Source of the DNA: SLHU01 sp009929975
Lineage (GTDB): Bacteria; Bacillota; Clostridia; Saccharofermentanales; UBA5734
Assembly (NCBI GenBank): GCA_040776905.1
Contig: JAXGZQ010000003.1
Span: forward strand, 62,001-126,000
DNA length: 64,000 nucleotides
Direction of reading: 5' to 3'
Notes under the pieces: generated by a model
The model's input: the letters and a program-made list of their open reading frames with translations, nothing else
Told to the model about the DNA's origin: nothing
Database searches by the model: none
In this document: positions 55,849 through 64,000 of the stretch, in pieces
Numbering within the stretch: the first letter of the stretch is position 1
How the letters are laid out: each line of letters opens with the position of its first letter
Translations under genes and position numbers: made by a program

Positions 55849-55895
55849 AAAAAGACAGAACGGGATAAAAACAGCGGTCTGTCTTCATCCCGTTC
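55849..55895 (-). terminator. terminator or attenuator between rpsI and tsaE
   Basis: Minus strand GAACGGGAT - 20 bases - ATCCCGTTC, then TGTC and TTTTT. It ends about 17 bases before the tsaE start codon, so it may partly terminate and partly let transcripts through. Confidence 0.8.
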
Positions 55896-55923
55896 GATAT
55901 CGTACACAGAAAACCCGAAACGA

Positions 55924-56334
55924 TTAACGTTTTGAGAACTGTGATGCTTTTCTTGCTTTTTTCAGACCGTACTTCTTTCTTTCCTTCATCCGTGAATCGC
56001 GGGTCAGAAAACCGGCCTTCTTGAGAATCGGACGAAATGTCTCTTCATCCGCCTGGTTGAGAGCACGTGAGAGTCCATGGCGAATCGCGCCGGCCTGGCC
56101 GGTCAGGCCACCGCCAACGACTTTACAGATGATATCAAACTGGCCTTCGGTTCCGGTCGCGACCAGAGGCTGACGGATGATCAGCTTCAGTGTATCCAGA
56201 CCAAAATAGGTTTCCATATCTTTATCATTGATCGTGAACTGGCCTTTGCCAGGATAGATCCGGACACAGGCAACAGCGTTTTTGCGCCGTCCGGTGCCGT
56301 AGAAATACGCCTTCGCAGCTTTTTTGGTAGCCAT
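55924..56334 (-). CDS. rpsI: 30S ribosomal protein uS9
   Basis: Ribosomal protein of 136 residues whose C-terminal tail reaches the P-site tRNA. Conserved stretches are YGTGRRKNAVACVRIYPGKG near 12-31, VVGGGLTGQAGAIRHGLSRA near 72-91 and DSRMKERKKYGLKKARKASQ near 112-131, ending in the invariant FSKR. It follows rplM with a 19-base gap, the universal rplM-rpsI pair. A hairpin terminator lies 29 bases past the stop. Confidence 0.97.
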   Translation of the reverse strand: MATKKAAKAYFYGTGRRKNAVACVRIYPGKGQFTINDKDMETYFGLDTLKLIIRQPLVATGTEGQFDIICKVVGGGLTGQAGAIRHGLSRALNQADEETFRPILKKAGFLTRDSRMKERKKYGLKKARKASQFSKR

Positions 56335-56353
56335 ATCCTAGTAATCCTCCTTA

Positions 56354-56788
56354 TTAAATCGTCAGCTTGAGTGCTTCAGGCTTCTGTGCGGCGTGTGCAT
56401 GCTCCGGACCGGCATAGACTTTCAATTTCTTGATCATGGCACGACCCAGTGAGTTTTTCGGCAGCATGCCCTTGACAGCCAGTTCAACGGCCTTTTCCGG
56501 TTTTTTCTGCATCAGGCTGCGATAGGAAACGTCTTTCAGGCCACCCGGATAGCCAGTGTGATGATAGTATTTCTTCTGATCCAGCTTATTGCCGGTCAAT
56601 ACCACACGGGACGCGTTGACAACGATAACAAAATCACCGGTGTCGAGAAACGGAGTATACTGTGGTTTATTCTTGCCGCGCAGGATTTTCGCGATTTCAC
56701 TGGCCATACGGCCCAGTGTCAATCCATCCGCGTCGACAACATACCACTTTCTTTCGATTTCGGCCGTTTTGGCCACATATGTGCTCAT
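56354..56788 (-). CDS. rplM: 50S ribosomal protein uL13
   Basis: Early-assembly large-subunit protein of 144 residues. Conserved parts are RKWYVVDADGLTLGRMASEI (12-31), LRGKNKPQYTPFLDTGDFVI and VNASRVVLTGNK. HTGYPGGLKDVSYR near 77-90 and GMLPKNSLGRAMIKKLKVYA near 107 follow. AGGAGG precedes the ATG. A near-perfect promoter and an 85-base leader with two stable hairpins lie upstream, suggesting autogenous control as in other Bacillota L13 leaders. Confidence 0.97.
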   Translation of the reverse strand: MSTYVAKTAEIERKWYVVDADGLTLGRMASEIAKILRGKNKPQYTPFLDTGDFVIVVNASRVVLTGNKLDQKKYYHHTGYPGGLKDVSYRSLMQKKPEKAVELAVKGMLPKNSLGRAMIKKLKVYAGPEHAHAAQKPEALKLTI

Positions 56789-56875
56789 CTGACGATTACC
56801 TCCTAATGATCATACGGGCTGCCTTGCAGCCATCAGTGCCGGCTGCCGCTGCTTTCGCAGCGCAACCCATGAACC
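56789..56875 (-). promoter_or_regulatory. candidate uL13 autoregulatory mRNA leader
   Basis: On the RNA strand it holds CGCTGC-GAAA-GCAGCG (56847-56862, a GNRA tetraloop hairpin) and GGCTGC-AAG-GCAGCC (56817-56831) ahead of AGGAGG. The position matches the known L13 leader class of Bacillota; I could not verify the consensus by alignment. Confidence 0.5.
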
Positions 56876-56881
56876 TTGCTT

Positions 56882-56910
56882 ATTGTACAAGCGCCCGGGT
56901 TCCCTGTCAA
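56882..56910 (-). promoter_or_regulatory. strong rplM-rpsI promoter
   Basis: Minus strand TTGACA, 17-base spacer, TACAAT, preceded by an A/T-rich UP-like segment (ATAATTTAAAAAG). The region 56911-57085 beyond it is otherwise featureless apart from a pyrimidine-rich tract at 56936-56976. Confidence 0.85.
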
Positions 56911-57086
56911 GCGCTTTTTAAATTATCCGGCTGATTCTTTACTTTTCTCCGTTTTTCTTCGTTTTTCTCTTGATTTCAAATCGCGGCCCAGGACTGCCTG
57001 ATAAAAATAACCGCGGCAGCTGCCCCGCCAGTTCACCAGAATCAGAACAAATGATTATAACAAAGATCGCTGAAAATATCTATTCG

Positions 57087-57115
57087 TTTACCATCCGGAC
57101 GGCCTGTGTTAAAAT
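57087..57115 (+). promoter_or_regulatory. probable promoter of the SNF2 helicase gene
   Basis: TTTACC, 17-base spacer, TAAAAT with a TGT extension before the -10. About 50 bases before the chosen start. Confidence 0.6.
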
Positions 57116-57167
57116 ACAAAGATGTATATCGCCGTTATGGTGAAATGACAGATGGATGGGGCCTGAC

Positions 57168-60100
57168 ATGTTTAACGTAAAAGTAGATACCATTCGTGAG
57201 CGGACGACAAACGGGCCGACCTATATGAAGGGTCGCCAGTATTATCGTCAGGGCCACGTCAAGCATATTGCCTATGATCAGAAAAAAGGCATTATCATGG
57301 CGCAGGTCGAAGGAACGCGCATGTATGATGTGCGAATCATCCTGAACAGCCAGGGTGAACTTCATGACGCGACGTGTACCTGCAGTGCCTTCGCCGCTTA
57401 TTGGGGTCTCTGCCGCCATATCACGGCAGCGCTGCTCTATTGTATCGATGCCTTTACCGGTCAGAAAGAACCCGCCGTTCAGAACAACCAGATCAAGGCC
57501 GCACCGGCCGCGTCTGTCCGCCGCAGCCAGTCACAGAGACGAAACCGCAGCAAAACACGTGATTTCCTGACCCGTCTGGACCACGCCTGCCGGATTTCCG
57601 TGCAGAAAGACAAAAAACCAGTCGCGTTGAAAGTGATCCTGTTCTGTCCGCGCAGTACATCCCATGCGCCCTGGCTCAGTTTTGCCATCGGGCGCCATCA
57701 TCTGCATACCGTCACCAATGTCGAACAGTTCGCTGAAGCGATCTCACGGGACCTGCCGCTTGAACTCGACCAGGATTTTACATTTGACCCGGTCCGGCAC
57801 TACTTCCGTTCACAGGATATGCCCTTGATCCGCATGTTGTGCGAAGCGTTTGAAAATGATTACAAATCGGTCTTCGGCCTGACCAGTACAACCAGCCGTG
57901 ACCATTGTTTTGTTCTCAACGCCAGCCGGCTGGCCAGTTTTCTCAAATTTTCCGGTCAATTGTCTGACAGCTCATGGCTCAGCAACAAAAATGAAGCGCC
58001 ACAGTCGATCAGGATCTGTGAATCAGGCCTGCCGCTCCGGCTGTCACTGGAGCCGGCCGAGGATGAACAGGCAGAATCGCCTTATCAGCTGAAGTTGTTG
58101 ACAGAAGAGCCGATCCAGCAAGTCACCGCGTCCCGTAATGTCTATCTGGCTGGTGATACGTTTTATCTACCGCCGTATGAGCAGATTCGTTTGCTTGAAC
58201 CCGTCCTTGCGACCTTCGCGAAGCCCGGATTTCATCATCTGCAATTGAGCCGTGATGAAGTTATCGCCTTGTTGAGCAATATCAGGCCGCAGCTCATGTC
58301 CGCCTGTCCGATCGACATTCATCCATCCATCGAAGAACAGATCGTTGAAAAACCTTTGCGCAGTGTCGTCCATCTTGATTTTGATCATAACCATCTGAAG
58401 GCGAATGTCTCGTTTCATTATGGTGATACGGAAATACCGGCACTGGTTGAATCGGCCTCCGATCAGGAGAGTAATCAGCTTGTGGTGCGCAACCAGATCG
58501 GAGAGCAGCGCGTGATCGACGCGCTCCAGTCTGCCGGATTCAGTCAATATGGCCAGACCTACCGTCTGAGTGACATGACAGATACCTATCATTTTCTCGA
58601 CAAACATCTCAATCAGCTGGAAACAATCGCCGAGGTAAGGCGCAGCCCGTCCGCGGAAAAGATCAAGATCCTGCCGCCGCCGGATATCCACTTTGATTTT
58701 TCTTTACCTGATGAAAAAGACCAGCTCTTTTTTGAGCAGGATTATGGCCACCTGTCTCCCCGGATGATTACGGCCTACCTCAGGGCCCTGCAGCGCGATG
58801 AATCCTTCTTCCGCCGGCCGGACGGCAGTTTCCAGCAGGTTGACACCCGATATCGACCACTGTTCCAACAGATCATGGAAACACTCGACTTCTGGCAGAT
58901 CCGCCCGTCTGGCGGCTTACAGCAGCTGCCTGCTTATCGCGCGCTGGCTTTGCACCATCTGCTCCAACAATACCCCGATGCCGGTCCGCTCACGATCAGC
59001 GAGAATCTGAAACAACTGATCAATCATCTGAATGAACCCGGTTCATTGCGATTCCGGACACCGCAGCAGGTGTCTGCCCTGTTACGTCCCTACCAGAAAA
59101 CCGGATTTCGCTGGCTCTGTACACTTGATTATTATGGCCTCGGCGGCATTCTCGCGGATGACATGGGACTGGGAAAGACATTGCAGACGATTGCCTTCAT
59201 CACGTATATCTGGCAAAAATACAAACGGAATGCCATTATCATCGCTCCGACCAGTCTGATTTACAACTGGGCATCAGAATTTGAACGGTTCGCTCCGCAT
59301 CTCTCGGTCGCGATCATTGATGGAAACCGGCAGCAGCGAAACGAATTACTGCAGAATAATAAGGACAAAGCCTGCCTGATTACCTCGTATTCATTGCTGC
59401 GCCGTGATATAGACGCGGTTCAACCGCTCCACTTCGGCTGCTGCTTTATTGACGAGGCACAAAACATCAAGAATCCGGATACCCTGAATGCCCGTTCGGT
59501 TAAACAGATCCAGGCAGACCGATACTTCGCGCTGACCGGTACACCAATCGAAAACACACTGACCGAACTCTGGTCGATTTTCGATTTCATACTGCCGGGC
59601 TATCTGCACAGCCAGTCACAGTTCCAGAATTATTTTGAGTGGCCGATCACGCGTGACCAGAACGAGGATCGTATGACCAGCCTGCGCCATATGATCTCGC
59701 CCTTCCTGCTGCGCCGTATGAAAACTGATGTTCTGCAGGAACTGCCTCAGAAAATCGAGACCCGCAGCATTTGTGACATGACCGACGAACAGCGCAGCCT
59801 GTACCAGGATTTTCTCGACCGTTCGCGGCGCGATCTGTCACAGGAGCTCAAAGTCAGCGGCTTTGCCCGGAGCCAGATCTATATTCTCGCCCTCCTGACC
59901 CGCCTGCGCCAGATCTGCTGCCACCCCGGACTTTTCATCCGCGATTATGACGGCGGCAGCGGCAAGCTTTCCATGCTCGACGAATTGCTGGCTGACAGTT
60001 TCGCGGGGGGGCACAGGGTTCTGCTCTTCTCCCAGTTCACCCAAATGCTCGACATCATCCGCACCCGGCTGGAAGCCCAGAATGAGACTCCCCTGTATAT

Positions 60101-60500
60101 TGACGGACAAATCCCGGCTGAAGAGCGGCTTCGCCTGGTCGACCGCTTCAATGGCGGTGAAGGACGTATTTTCCTGATCTCTCTACGTGCCGGCGGAACC
60201 GGGCTGAACCTGACAGGTGCTGATACCGTCATTCATTTCGATCCCTGGTGGAATCCTGCGGTCGAGGAACAGGCGACTGACCGTGTTTACCGCATCGGTC
60301 AGGAAAATGTGGTTCAGGTGATCAAACTGTACACCCGTCATTCAGTCGAAGAAAAAATCTACCGGCTGCAGGAAAGAAAACAGAAACTGGTTGACGCCCT
60401 GATCCAGCCGGGACAGAATCTCCTCTCGAAAATGAGCCTGGATGAGGTGCTCAGCCTGTTCGAAATTCAGGACAGCCGGATTCCCCGTTCAGACATTTAG
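57168..60500 (+). CDS. SWIM zinc-finger SNF2-family DEAD/DEAH-like helicase
   Basis: Superfamily 2 ATPase of 1,110 residues. The N-terminal SWIM finger has the CxCx9CxH pattern with Cys70, Cys72, Cys82 and His84. A long middle region of unknown fold follows. The SNF2 motor has GILADDMGLGKTLQTIAFIT (motif I, near 660), IAPTSLIYNW (Ia), FIDEAQNIKN (motif II), ALTGTPIENTLTELWSIFDF (III), LLFSQFTQMLDIIRTRL (IV) and GGTGLNLTGADTVIHFDPWW with DRVYRIGQ (V-VI). Such bacterial HepA-like proteins may remodel RNA polymerase or DNA-protein complexes; the exact role is unknown. The ATG at 57168 follows GGGG by 7 bases and is preferred to one at 57156. Monocistronic, with its own promoter and a bidirectional terminator. 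Confidence 0.93.
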   Translation: MFNVKVDTIRERTTNGPTYMKGRQYYRQGHVKHIAYDQKKGIIMAQVEGTRMYDVRIILNSQGELHDATCTCSAFAAYWGLCRHITAALLYCIDAFTGQKEPAVQNNQIKAAPAASVRRSQSQRRNRSKTRDFLTRLDHACRISVQKDKKPVALKVILFCPRSTSHAPWLSFAIGRHHLHTVTNVEQFAEAISRDLPLELDQDFTFDPVRHYFRSQDMPLIRMLCEAFENDYKSVFGLTSTTSRDHCFVLNASRLASFLKFSGQLSDSSWLSNKNEAPQSIRICESGLPLRLSLEPAEDEQAESPYQLKLLTEEPIQQVTASRNVYLAGDTFYLPPYEQIRLLEPVLATFAKPGFHHLQLSRDEVIALLSNIRPQLMSACPIDIHPSIEEQIVEKPLRSVVHLDFDHNHLKANVSFHYGDTEIPALVESASDQESNQLVVRNQIGEQRVIDALQSAGFSQYGQTYRLSDMTDTYHFLDKHLNQLETIAEVRRSPSAEKIKILPPPDIHFDFSLPDEKDQLFFEQDYGHLSPRMITAYLRALQRDESFFRRPDGSFQQVDTRYRPLFQQIMETLDFWQIRPSGGLQQLPAYRALALHHLLQQYPDAGPLTISENLKQLINHLNEPGSLRFRTPQQVSALLRPYQKTGFRWLCTLDYYGLGGILADDMGLGKTLQTIAFITYIWQKYKRNAIIIAPTSLIYNWASEFERFAPHLSVAIIDGNRQQRNELLQNNKDKACLITSYSLLRRDIDAVQPLHFGCCFIDEAQNIKNPDTLNARSVKQIQADRYFALTGTPIENTLTELWSIFDFILPGYLHSQSQFQNYFEWPITRDQNEDRMTSLRHMISPFLLRRMKTDVLQELPQKIETRSICDMTDEQRSLYQDFLDRSRRDLSQELKVSGFARSQIYILALLTRLRQICCHPGLFIRDYDGGSGKLSMLDELLADSFAGGHRVLLFSQFTQMLDIIRTRLEAQNETPLYIDGQIPAEERLRLVDRFNGGEGRIFLISLRAGGTGLNLTGADTVIHFDPWWNPAVEEQATDRVYRIGQENVVQVIKLYTRHSVEEKIYRLQERKQKLVDALIQPGQNLLSKMSLDEVLSLFEIQDSRIPRSDI

Positions 60501-60540
60501 CCAGGCCTGGTCTGATCGCCAGTCAACTGGACGCAAATCC

Positions 60541-60578
60541 GAAAAAAATCCCGTCTGCCCTGGCAGACGGGATTTTTC
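60541..60578. terminator. bidirectional intrinsic terminator
   Basis: AAAAATCCCGTCTGCC / GGCAGACGGGATTTTT, a perfect 16-bp inverted repeat between the converging helicase and PEPCK genes. Confidence 0.95.
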
Positions 60579-60599
60579 GGTTCAGAGGTGATCGGACGA

Positions 60600-62396
60600 T
60601 CAGAGTGCTTGCAGGCGGGCTTCCAGTGAATCCAGTTCCCTGGCCAGCGTTGCCGGCAGCTTGTCGCCGTATATTTTGTAGTTTTCGCGGACATCAGCGG
60701 CTTCTTCCAGCCATTCTTTCTTATTGACATGAAGCAGTTCAGCCATATCATCTTTGCTGACATCAAGTCCGTCAATATCAATTCCGTCAACCGTCGGCAT
60801 ATAGCCAATCGCGGTCTTGACTGCGTCAACATTGCCATCCACACGGTCAAAAATCCATTTCAGGACACGGCTGTTCTCGCCGAAGCCCGGCCACAGCCAG
60901 CGGCCACTCTCATCTTTGCGGAACCAGTTGACATAGTAGATTTTCGGCAGTTTGCTTTCGTCGCTATTCTTGCCGACTTCGAGCCAGTGATTGAGATAAT
61001 CACCCATATGGTAACCGCAGAAAGGCAGCATCGCAAAGGGATCGCGGCGAACCTGGCCAATCTTGTTGGAGATAGCGGCAGCCGTGATTTCCGAGCCCAT
61101 GATCGAGCCCATGAAAATACCATGTTCCCAGTTGAAGCTCTCATGAATCAGAGGAATGGTGCTGGCACGGCGTCCACCGACCAGAATGGCCGAAATCGGA
61201 ACACCTGCCGGATCTTCCCACTCAGGAGCGATCGCCGGACACTGGGCGGCCGGAGCGGTAAAGCGGGCATTGGGATGTGCAGCCTTTTCACTTGATTCCG
61301 GTGTCCAGTCATTGCCCTTCCAGTCGATCAGGTGGTCAGGGGCGTCGACACCCATATCTTCCCACCAGATCTCACCGTCATCGGTCAGAGCGGTATTGGT
61401 GAAAATCGTGTTCTTCTCAATACTGTGCATCGCGTTCGGGTTTGAAGACATTGAGGTTCCGGGCGCGACACCGAAGAAGCCGGCTTCCGGATTAATCGCG
61501 TAGAGACGGCCGTCATCACCGTATTTCATCCAGGCGATATCGTCACCGATGGTCTCCACTTTCCAGCCGGGAATCGTCGGAACGAGCATGGCCAGATTGG
61601 TTTTGCCACAGGCACTGGGGAAAGCACCGGCAACGTATTTGACCTTGCCTTCAGGATTGGTCAGACGCAGAACGAGCATGTGCTCAGCCAGCCAGCCTTC
61701 ATCTCTTGCCTGAACAGAAGCGATACGCAGCGCGAAACATTTCTTGCCGAGCAGCGCGTTGCCGCCGTAACCTGAACCATATGACCAGATCATGCGGTCT
61801 TCAGGGAAATGGCTGATATATTTCTGATCCATCGGAGCACACGGCCACGGTACATCTTTTTCACCTTCAGCCAGCGGCGCGCCGACAGAATGGAGACAGG
61901 GAACGAATTCACCCTCTTCACCGAGATAATCCAGAACCGCGTCGCCCATCCGGGTCATGATGCCCATATTGACCACAACATAAGGACTATCTGTGATCTC
62001 AACACCGATTTTGGAAATCGGAGAACCAACAGGACCCATCGAGAAAGGAATAACATAGAGAGTACGACCCTTCATGCATCCGTTATAGAGCTCAGTCATG
62101 GTTTTCTTGAGTTCGTCCGGATCAATCCAGTTGTTGGTCGGACCGGCATCCTCTTCCTTGCGGGAAGCGATGTAGGTTCTGTTCTCAACACGCGCGACAT
62201 CTGACGCGTCACTGCGGAACAGATAACTGCCGGGGCGTTTCTCCGGATCAAGCGGTGTCGCGCTGCCAGTTTCGACCATATGGTCAAGCAGCTGCTGTTT
62301 CTCCTCCTGAGAGCCTGTAACCCAGTGAATTTGATCGGGTTGACATAATTGTGCAACTTCATCGACCCACGCTTGCAATTTCTTGTGTTTTATCAT
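60600..62396 (-). CDS. pckG: phosphoenolpyruvate carboxykinase (GTP)
   Basis: Interconverts oxaloacetate + GTP and PEP + CO2 + GDP. The 598-residue protein (from the ATG at 62396, which follows AAGGAG by 7 bases) is of the GTP-dependent type: RSYGSGYGGNALLGKK-like sequence near 205-219, the P-loop GAFPSACGKTNLAML at 257-271 with the hyper-reactive Cys, WKVETIGDDIAWMK near 284, and the guanine-binding FCGYHMGDYLNHWLEVGK region near 465-482. An in-frame region upstream of the chosen start covers the promoter and is not coding. Most Clostridia use the ATP type, so the GTP form is mildly unusual. With PpdK it can run PEP formation from pyruvate or oxaloacetate, or fix CO2 during succinate formation. 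Confidence 0.96.
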   Translation of the reverse strand: MIKHKKLQAWVDEVAQLCQPDQIHWVTGSQEEKQQLLDHMVETGSATPLDPEKRPGSYLFRSDASDVARVENRTYIASRKEEDAGPTNNWIDPDELKKTMTELYNGCMKGRTLYVIPFSMGPVGSPISKIGVEITDSPYVVVNMGIMTRMGDAVLDYLGEEGEFVPCLHSVGAPLAEGEKDVPWPCAPMDQKYISHFPEDRMIWSYGSGYGGNALLGKKCFALRIASVQARDEGWLAEHMLVLRLTNPEGKVKYVAGAFPSACGKTNLAMLVPTIPGWKVETIGDDIAWMKYGDDGRLYAINPEAGFFGVAPGTSMSSNPNAMHSIEKNTIFTNTALTDDGEIWWEDMGVDAPDHLIDWKGNDWTPESSEKAAHPNARFTAPAAQCPAIAPEWEDPAGVPISAILVGGRRASTIPLIHESFNWEHGIFMGSIMGSEITAAAISNKIGQVRRDPFAMLPFCGYHMGDYLNHWLEVGKNSDESKLPKIYYVNWFRKDESGRWLWPGFGENSRVLKWIFDRVDGNVDAVKTAIGYMPTVDGIDIDGLDVSKDDMAELLHVNKKEWLEEAADVRENYKIYGDKLPATLARELDSLEARLQAL

Positions 62397-62490
62397 AAAC
62401 ACACTCCTTCCATTTCCCAGAGCGTCCCGCCCTGTTGAGTCTCTTTTTTCCCCGCATATAACGCTTATATACGTGACAACAGTCCTGTCT

Positions 62491-62519
62491 ATCGTACCAT
62501 GATTCACGCGCCATGACAA
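62491..62519 (-). promoter_or_regulatory. pckG promoter
   Basis: Minus strand TTGTCA, 17-base spacer, TACGAT with a TGG extension. It leaves a leader of about 90 bases before the ATG, in which I see no clear riboswitch. Confidence 0.65.
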
Positions 62520-62597
62520 TGCAAAATCCGCTATCTCGTCATGAACAAATCGTGAATCTGTTATTCACTTTGGATAAATCCAGCTGACGGCCTCTTC

Positions 62598-62626
62598 TTG
62601 TCAGCGGATCCAGTCTGGCGTATGAT
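62598..62626 (+). promoter_or_regulatory. promoter of the DUF4349 lipoprotein gene
   Basis: TTGTCA, 17-base spacer, TATGAT (5/6 each), about 50 bases before the start codon; divergent from the pckG promoter. Confidence 0.65.
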
Positions 62627-62676
62627 GAATTCAGTCATATGTGTTCTGTTCGCTATAAAAAAAGGGAGGCAGACCG

Positions 62677-63627
62677 ATGAAACGATGGTTGTTGCTTATT
62701 CTGTCCGGACTGATACTGGGGCTGTCCCTGTCAGCCTGTTCAGCCGCCTCTGATCGTTCGGCGGATGAAGGGTATGAGAATAGTGATGGACTGCCAGCAG
62801 AATCGGGTGGAATCAATCATGAGGCATCTGGCGAAGATCCAGCGTCTCAAATTTCAGATCGCCGCGTGATCCGCAACGCCTCACTGACGCTGATCGCGTC
62901 AGACGTAAAAAACAGCTATGAGAAGTTTGCCGCTTTTGTCAGCGGCAAAGGCGGTTATGAACTGCAGCAGACAACCCATGTCCAGAACGAGATCGTTTCA
63001 ATCGACGCGAAGCTGCGGGTTCCACCTGAGCATCTCGATGCCTGTCTCGATTATGCGGCTGAACTCGGTGAGCTCCGTTTTGTGGCGACCGATACCGAAG
63101 ATATAACAGTACAATATTTCGACGCGCAAACGCGCCTGAAGTCGATGGAAACCGCGCTGGAACGTTATTATGATTATCTGGATGAAGCGGCCTCAATCGA
63201 AGAAAGCCTGTCGGTGCAGTCGCAGATTAATCAACTGACCCTGGAAATTGAACAGATCAAAGGGCGTCTGCAATTGTGGCAGAACCAGCTTAAGGAATCA
63301 ACGATCACCCTGGCACTGCGCCAGTTGAATGATCCTGTCCAGACCCGACGTGAAATCAGCTGGAAAGCGCTTTCCTGGTCGGATATGGGATATCTGATGA
63401 GCAGCGGCCTGCGAATGGTCGCCAGTTTTGTTGTCAACGCGCTGCAGTGGATCGCGGTTATTCTGGTAGCCTCTGCCCCGATCTGGATACCGGTACTGGT
63501 CATTCTTCTGATTGTACGCCGCCGCGTGCGCAGGCGCCGCAGGCAGCAGACCGGGCTTCCGCCACAACAGCCGGATACCGCTGTTGAGTTGCCAGAAGTT
63601 TCCGACCACCCTGATGAACAAGCCTGA
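62677..63627 (+). CDS. DUF4349 domain-containing lipoprotein
   Basis: A 316-residue exported lipoprotein with membrane anchor at both ends. The signal sequence ends in the lipobox LSLSAC with Cys21. A polar linker leads to the DUF4349 domain (about 60-230: RVIRNASLTLIASDVKNSYE, DAKLRVPPEHLDACLDYAAE), which includes a predicted coiled coil (about 150-205, QTRLKSMETALERYYDYLDE and SQINQLTLEIEQIKGRLQLW). A transmembrane helix (about 248-275) and a very basic tail (RRRVRRRRRQQ) follow. GGGAGG precedes the ATG. The family's function is not established; an envelope-stress or surface-scaffold role is only a guess. Confidence 0.87.
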   Translation: MKRWLLLILSGLILGLSLSACSAASDRSADEGYENSDGLPAESGGINHEASGEDPASQISDRRVIRNASLTLIASDVKNSYEKFAAFVSGKGGYELQQTTHVQNEIVSIDAKLRVPPEHLDACLDYAAELGELRFVATDTEDITVQYFDAQTRLKSMETALERYYDYLDEAASIEESLSVQSQINQLTLEIEQIKGRLQLWQNQLKESTITLALRQLNDPVQTRREISWKALSWSDMGYLMSSGLRMVASFVVNALQWIAVILVASAPIWIPVLVILLIVRRRVRRRRRQQTGLPPQQPDTAVELPEVSDHPDEQA

Positions 63628-63640
63628 TCAAACAGGCACC

Positions 63641-64000
63641 CTAATCGGTGATGGTCAGCAGCGGGGTCATCCGCAGACACTCCTCAATTGCCTGAGCTGT
63701 CGGCATCGCCGGAATCGCACCCTTGCGGGTCGTTGCCAGTGACCCGGCCGCGTTGGCACGGGCCAGCAGGCTCATGAGATCTGTTTCATTCAGATCAGCC
63801 GGCGCGCGTTCATCACTGAGCAGATCATGGAGCACGCTGCCGGTAAACGCGTCCCCGGCACCGGTCGTGTCAATCGTGTGGACGTCATAGGCCGGATGCT
63901 GGCCATCGGTCAGCGGCGTTCGCCCATAAGCACCTTTCCGCCCCAGAGTCACCAGGATCAGCTGAAGATCAAAGTCGTTGAGCAGTTTAGCTGTACCGCG
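63641..64000 (-). CDS. PfkB-family carbohydrate kinase, C-terminal part (cut by window end)
   Basis: The frame stays open to the right edge, so the N-terminal two thirds lie outside the window; only about 119 residues are visible. They show the start of the C-terminal half of a ribokinase/fructokinase fold: LQLILVTLGRKGA, the PfkB signature 2 DTTGAGDAFTGSVLHDL with its catalytic Asp and anion-hole Gly residues, then ANAAGSLATTRKGAIPAMPT. The wording is closest to fructokinases, but 2-keto-3-deoxygluconate or ribose kinases cannot be excluded. It converges on the DUF4349 gene with 13 bases between the stops and no clear terminator. Confidence 0.9.
   Translation of the reverse strand, partial: RGTAKLLNDFDLQLILVTLGRKGAYGRTPLTDGQHPAYDVHTIDTTGAGDAFTGSVLHDLLSDERAPADLNETDLMSLLARANAAGSLATTRKGAIPAMPTAQAIEECLRMTPLLTITD

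Overview
The window reads as a chromosomal stretch of an anaerobic Gram-positive bacterium of the Bacillota, most likely a moderately high-GC member of the Clostridia. Pointers are RNase J, a long bifunctional Rel, RemA (DUF370) in a yicC-remA-gmk-rpoZ cluster, single-chain GlyRS, a Crh-like HPr, pyruvate phosphate dikinase with GTP-type PEP carboxykinase, an orphan corrinoid protein, AGGAGG ribosome binding sites and vegetative promoters of the TTGACA-17-TATAAT type. I see no phage, transposase, plasmid or CRISPR signature. Most of the window is housekeeping DNA.

Layout. 1-3.2 kb (+): RNase J and an aldose epimerase, closed by a bidirectional terminator. 3.2-12 kb (-): corrinoid protein, Rel, RecJ, bS21, HIT protein, AlaRS. 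12-17.5 kb (+): an accessory operon of a DUF1015 protein, a flavin-dependent oxidoreductase and a large DUF2298 (YYY-type) polytopic membrane protein. 17.5-22.3 kb (-): SerA, an unusual degenerate PP2C - transmembrane - LysM protein, and the CCA-adding enzyme. 22.4-26.1 kb: a surface-anchored RCC1-repeat protein converging on a DUF2207 membrane protein, with a 48-bp overlap. 26.3-29.9 kb: tRNA-Ala, an amidohydrolase, an acyl-CoA ligase, AraD. 30-37.3 kb: RadA-IspD (+), facing a (-) run of IspF, a second acyl-CoA ligase, an XRE-cupin regulator, an Mrp-type ATPase, an RsmC-like methylase and QueT. 37.4-43 kb (-): a complete rRNA operon (two promoters, 16S, tRNA-Ile, 23S, 5S, tRNA-Asn). 43.5-44.3 kb: an isolated AraC regulator behind an AT-rich, palindrome-dense intergenic region. 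44.4-56.8 kb (-): PpdK, GlyRS, omega, Gmk, RemA, YicC, a phosphoesterase, UvrC, a Crh-like HPr, RimI-TsaB-TsaE, uS9-uL13. 57-64 kb: a SWIM-SNF2 helicase, GTP PEP carboxykinase, a DUF4349 lipoprotein and the C-terminal part of a PfkB sugar kinase cut by the window edge.

The most unusual items are: (1) the pseudophosphatase-LysM protein, whose three main PP2C metal-site motifs are all replaced and which looks like a transmembrane link between cytoplasm and cell wall; (2) the DUF1015 / flavoprotein / DUF2298 operon, a candidate envelope-glycan module; (3) a divergent IspF that keeps its zinc ligands but has Asn in place of three active-site His/Asp residues; (4) an HPr homologue with Gln15 and Ser46, the Crh pattern, behind a palindromic promoter; (5) the palindrome-rich control region in front of the lone AraC gene. 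Functions are assigned from motifs recognised by eye; no database search was possible.
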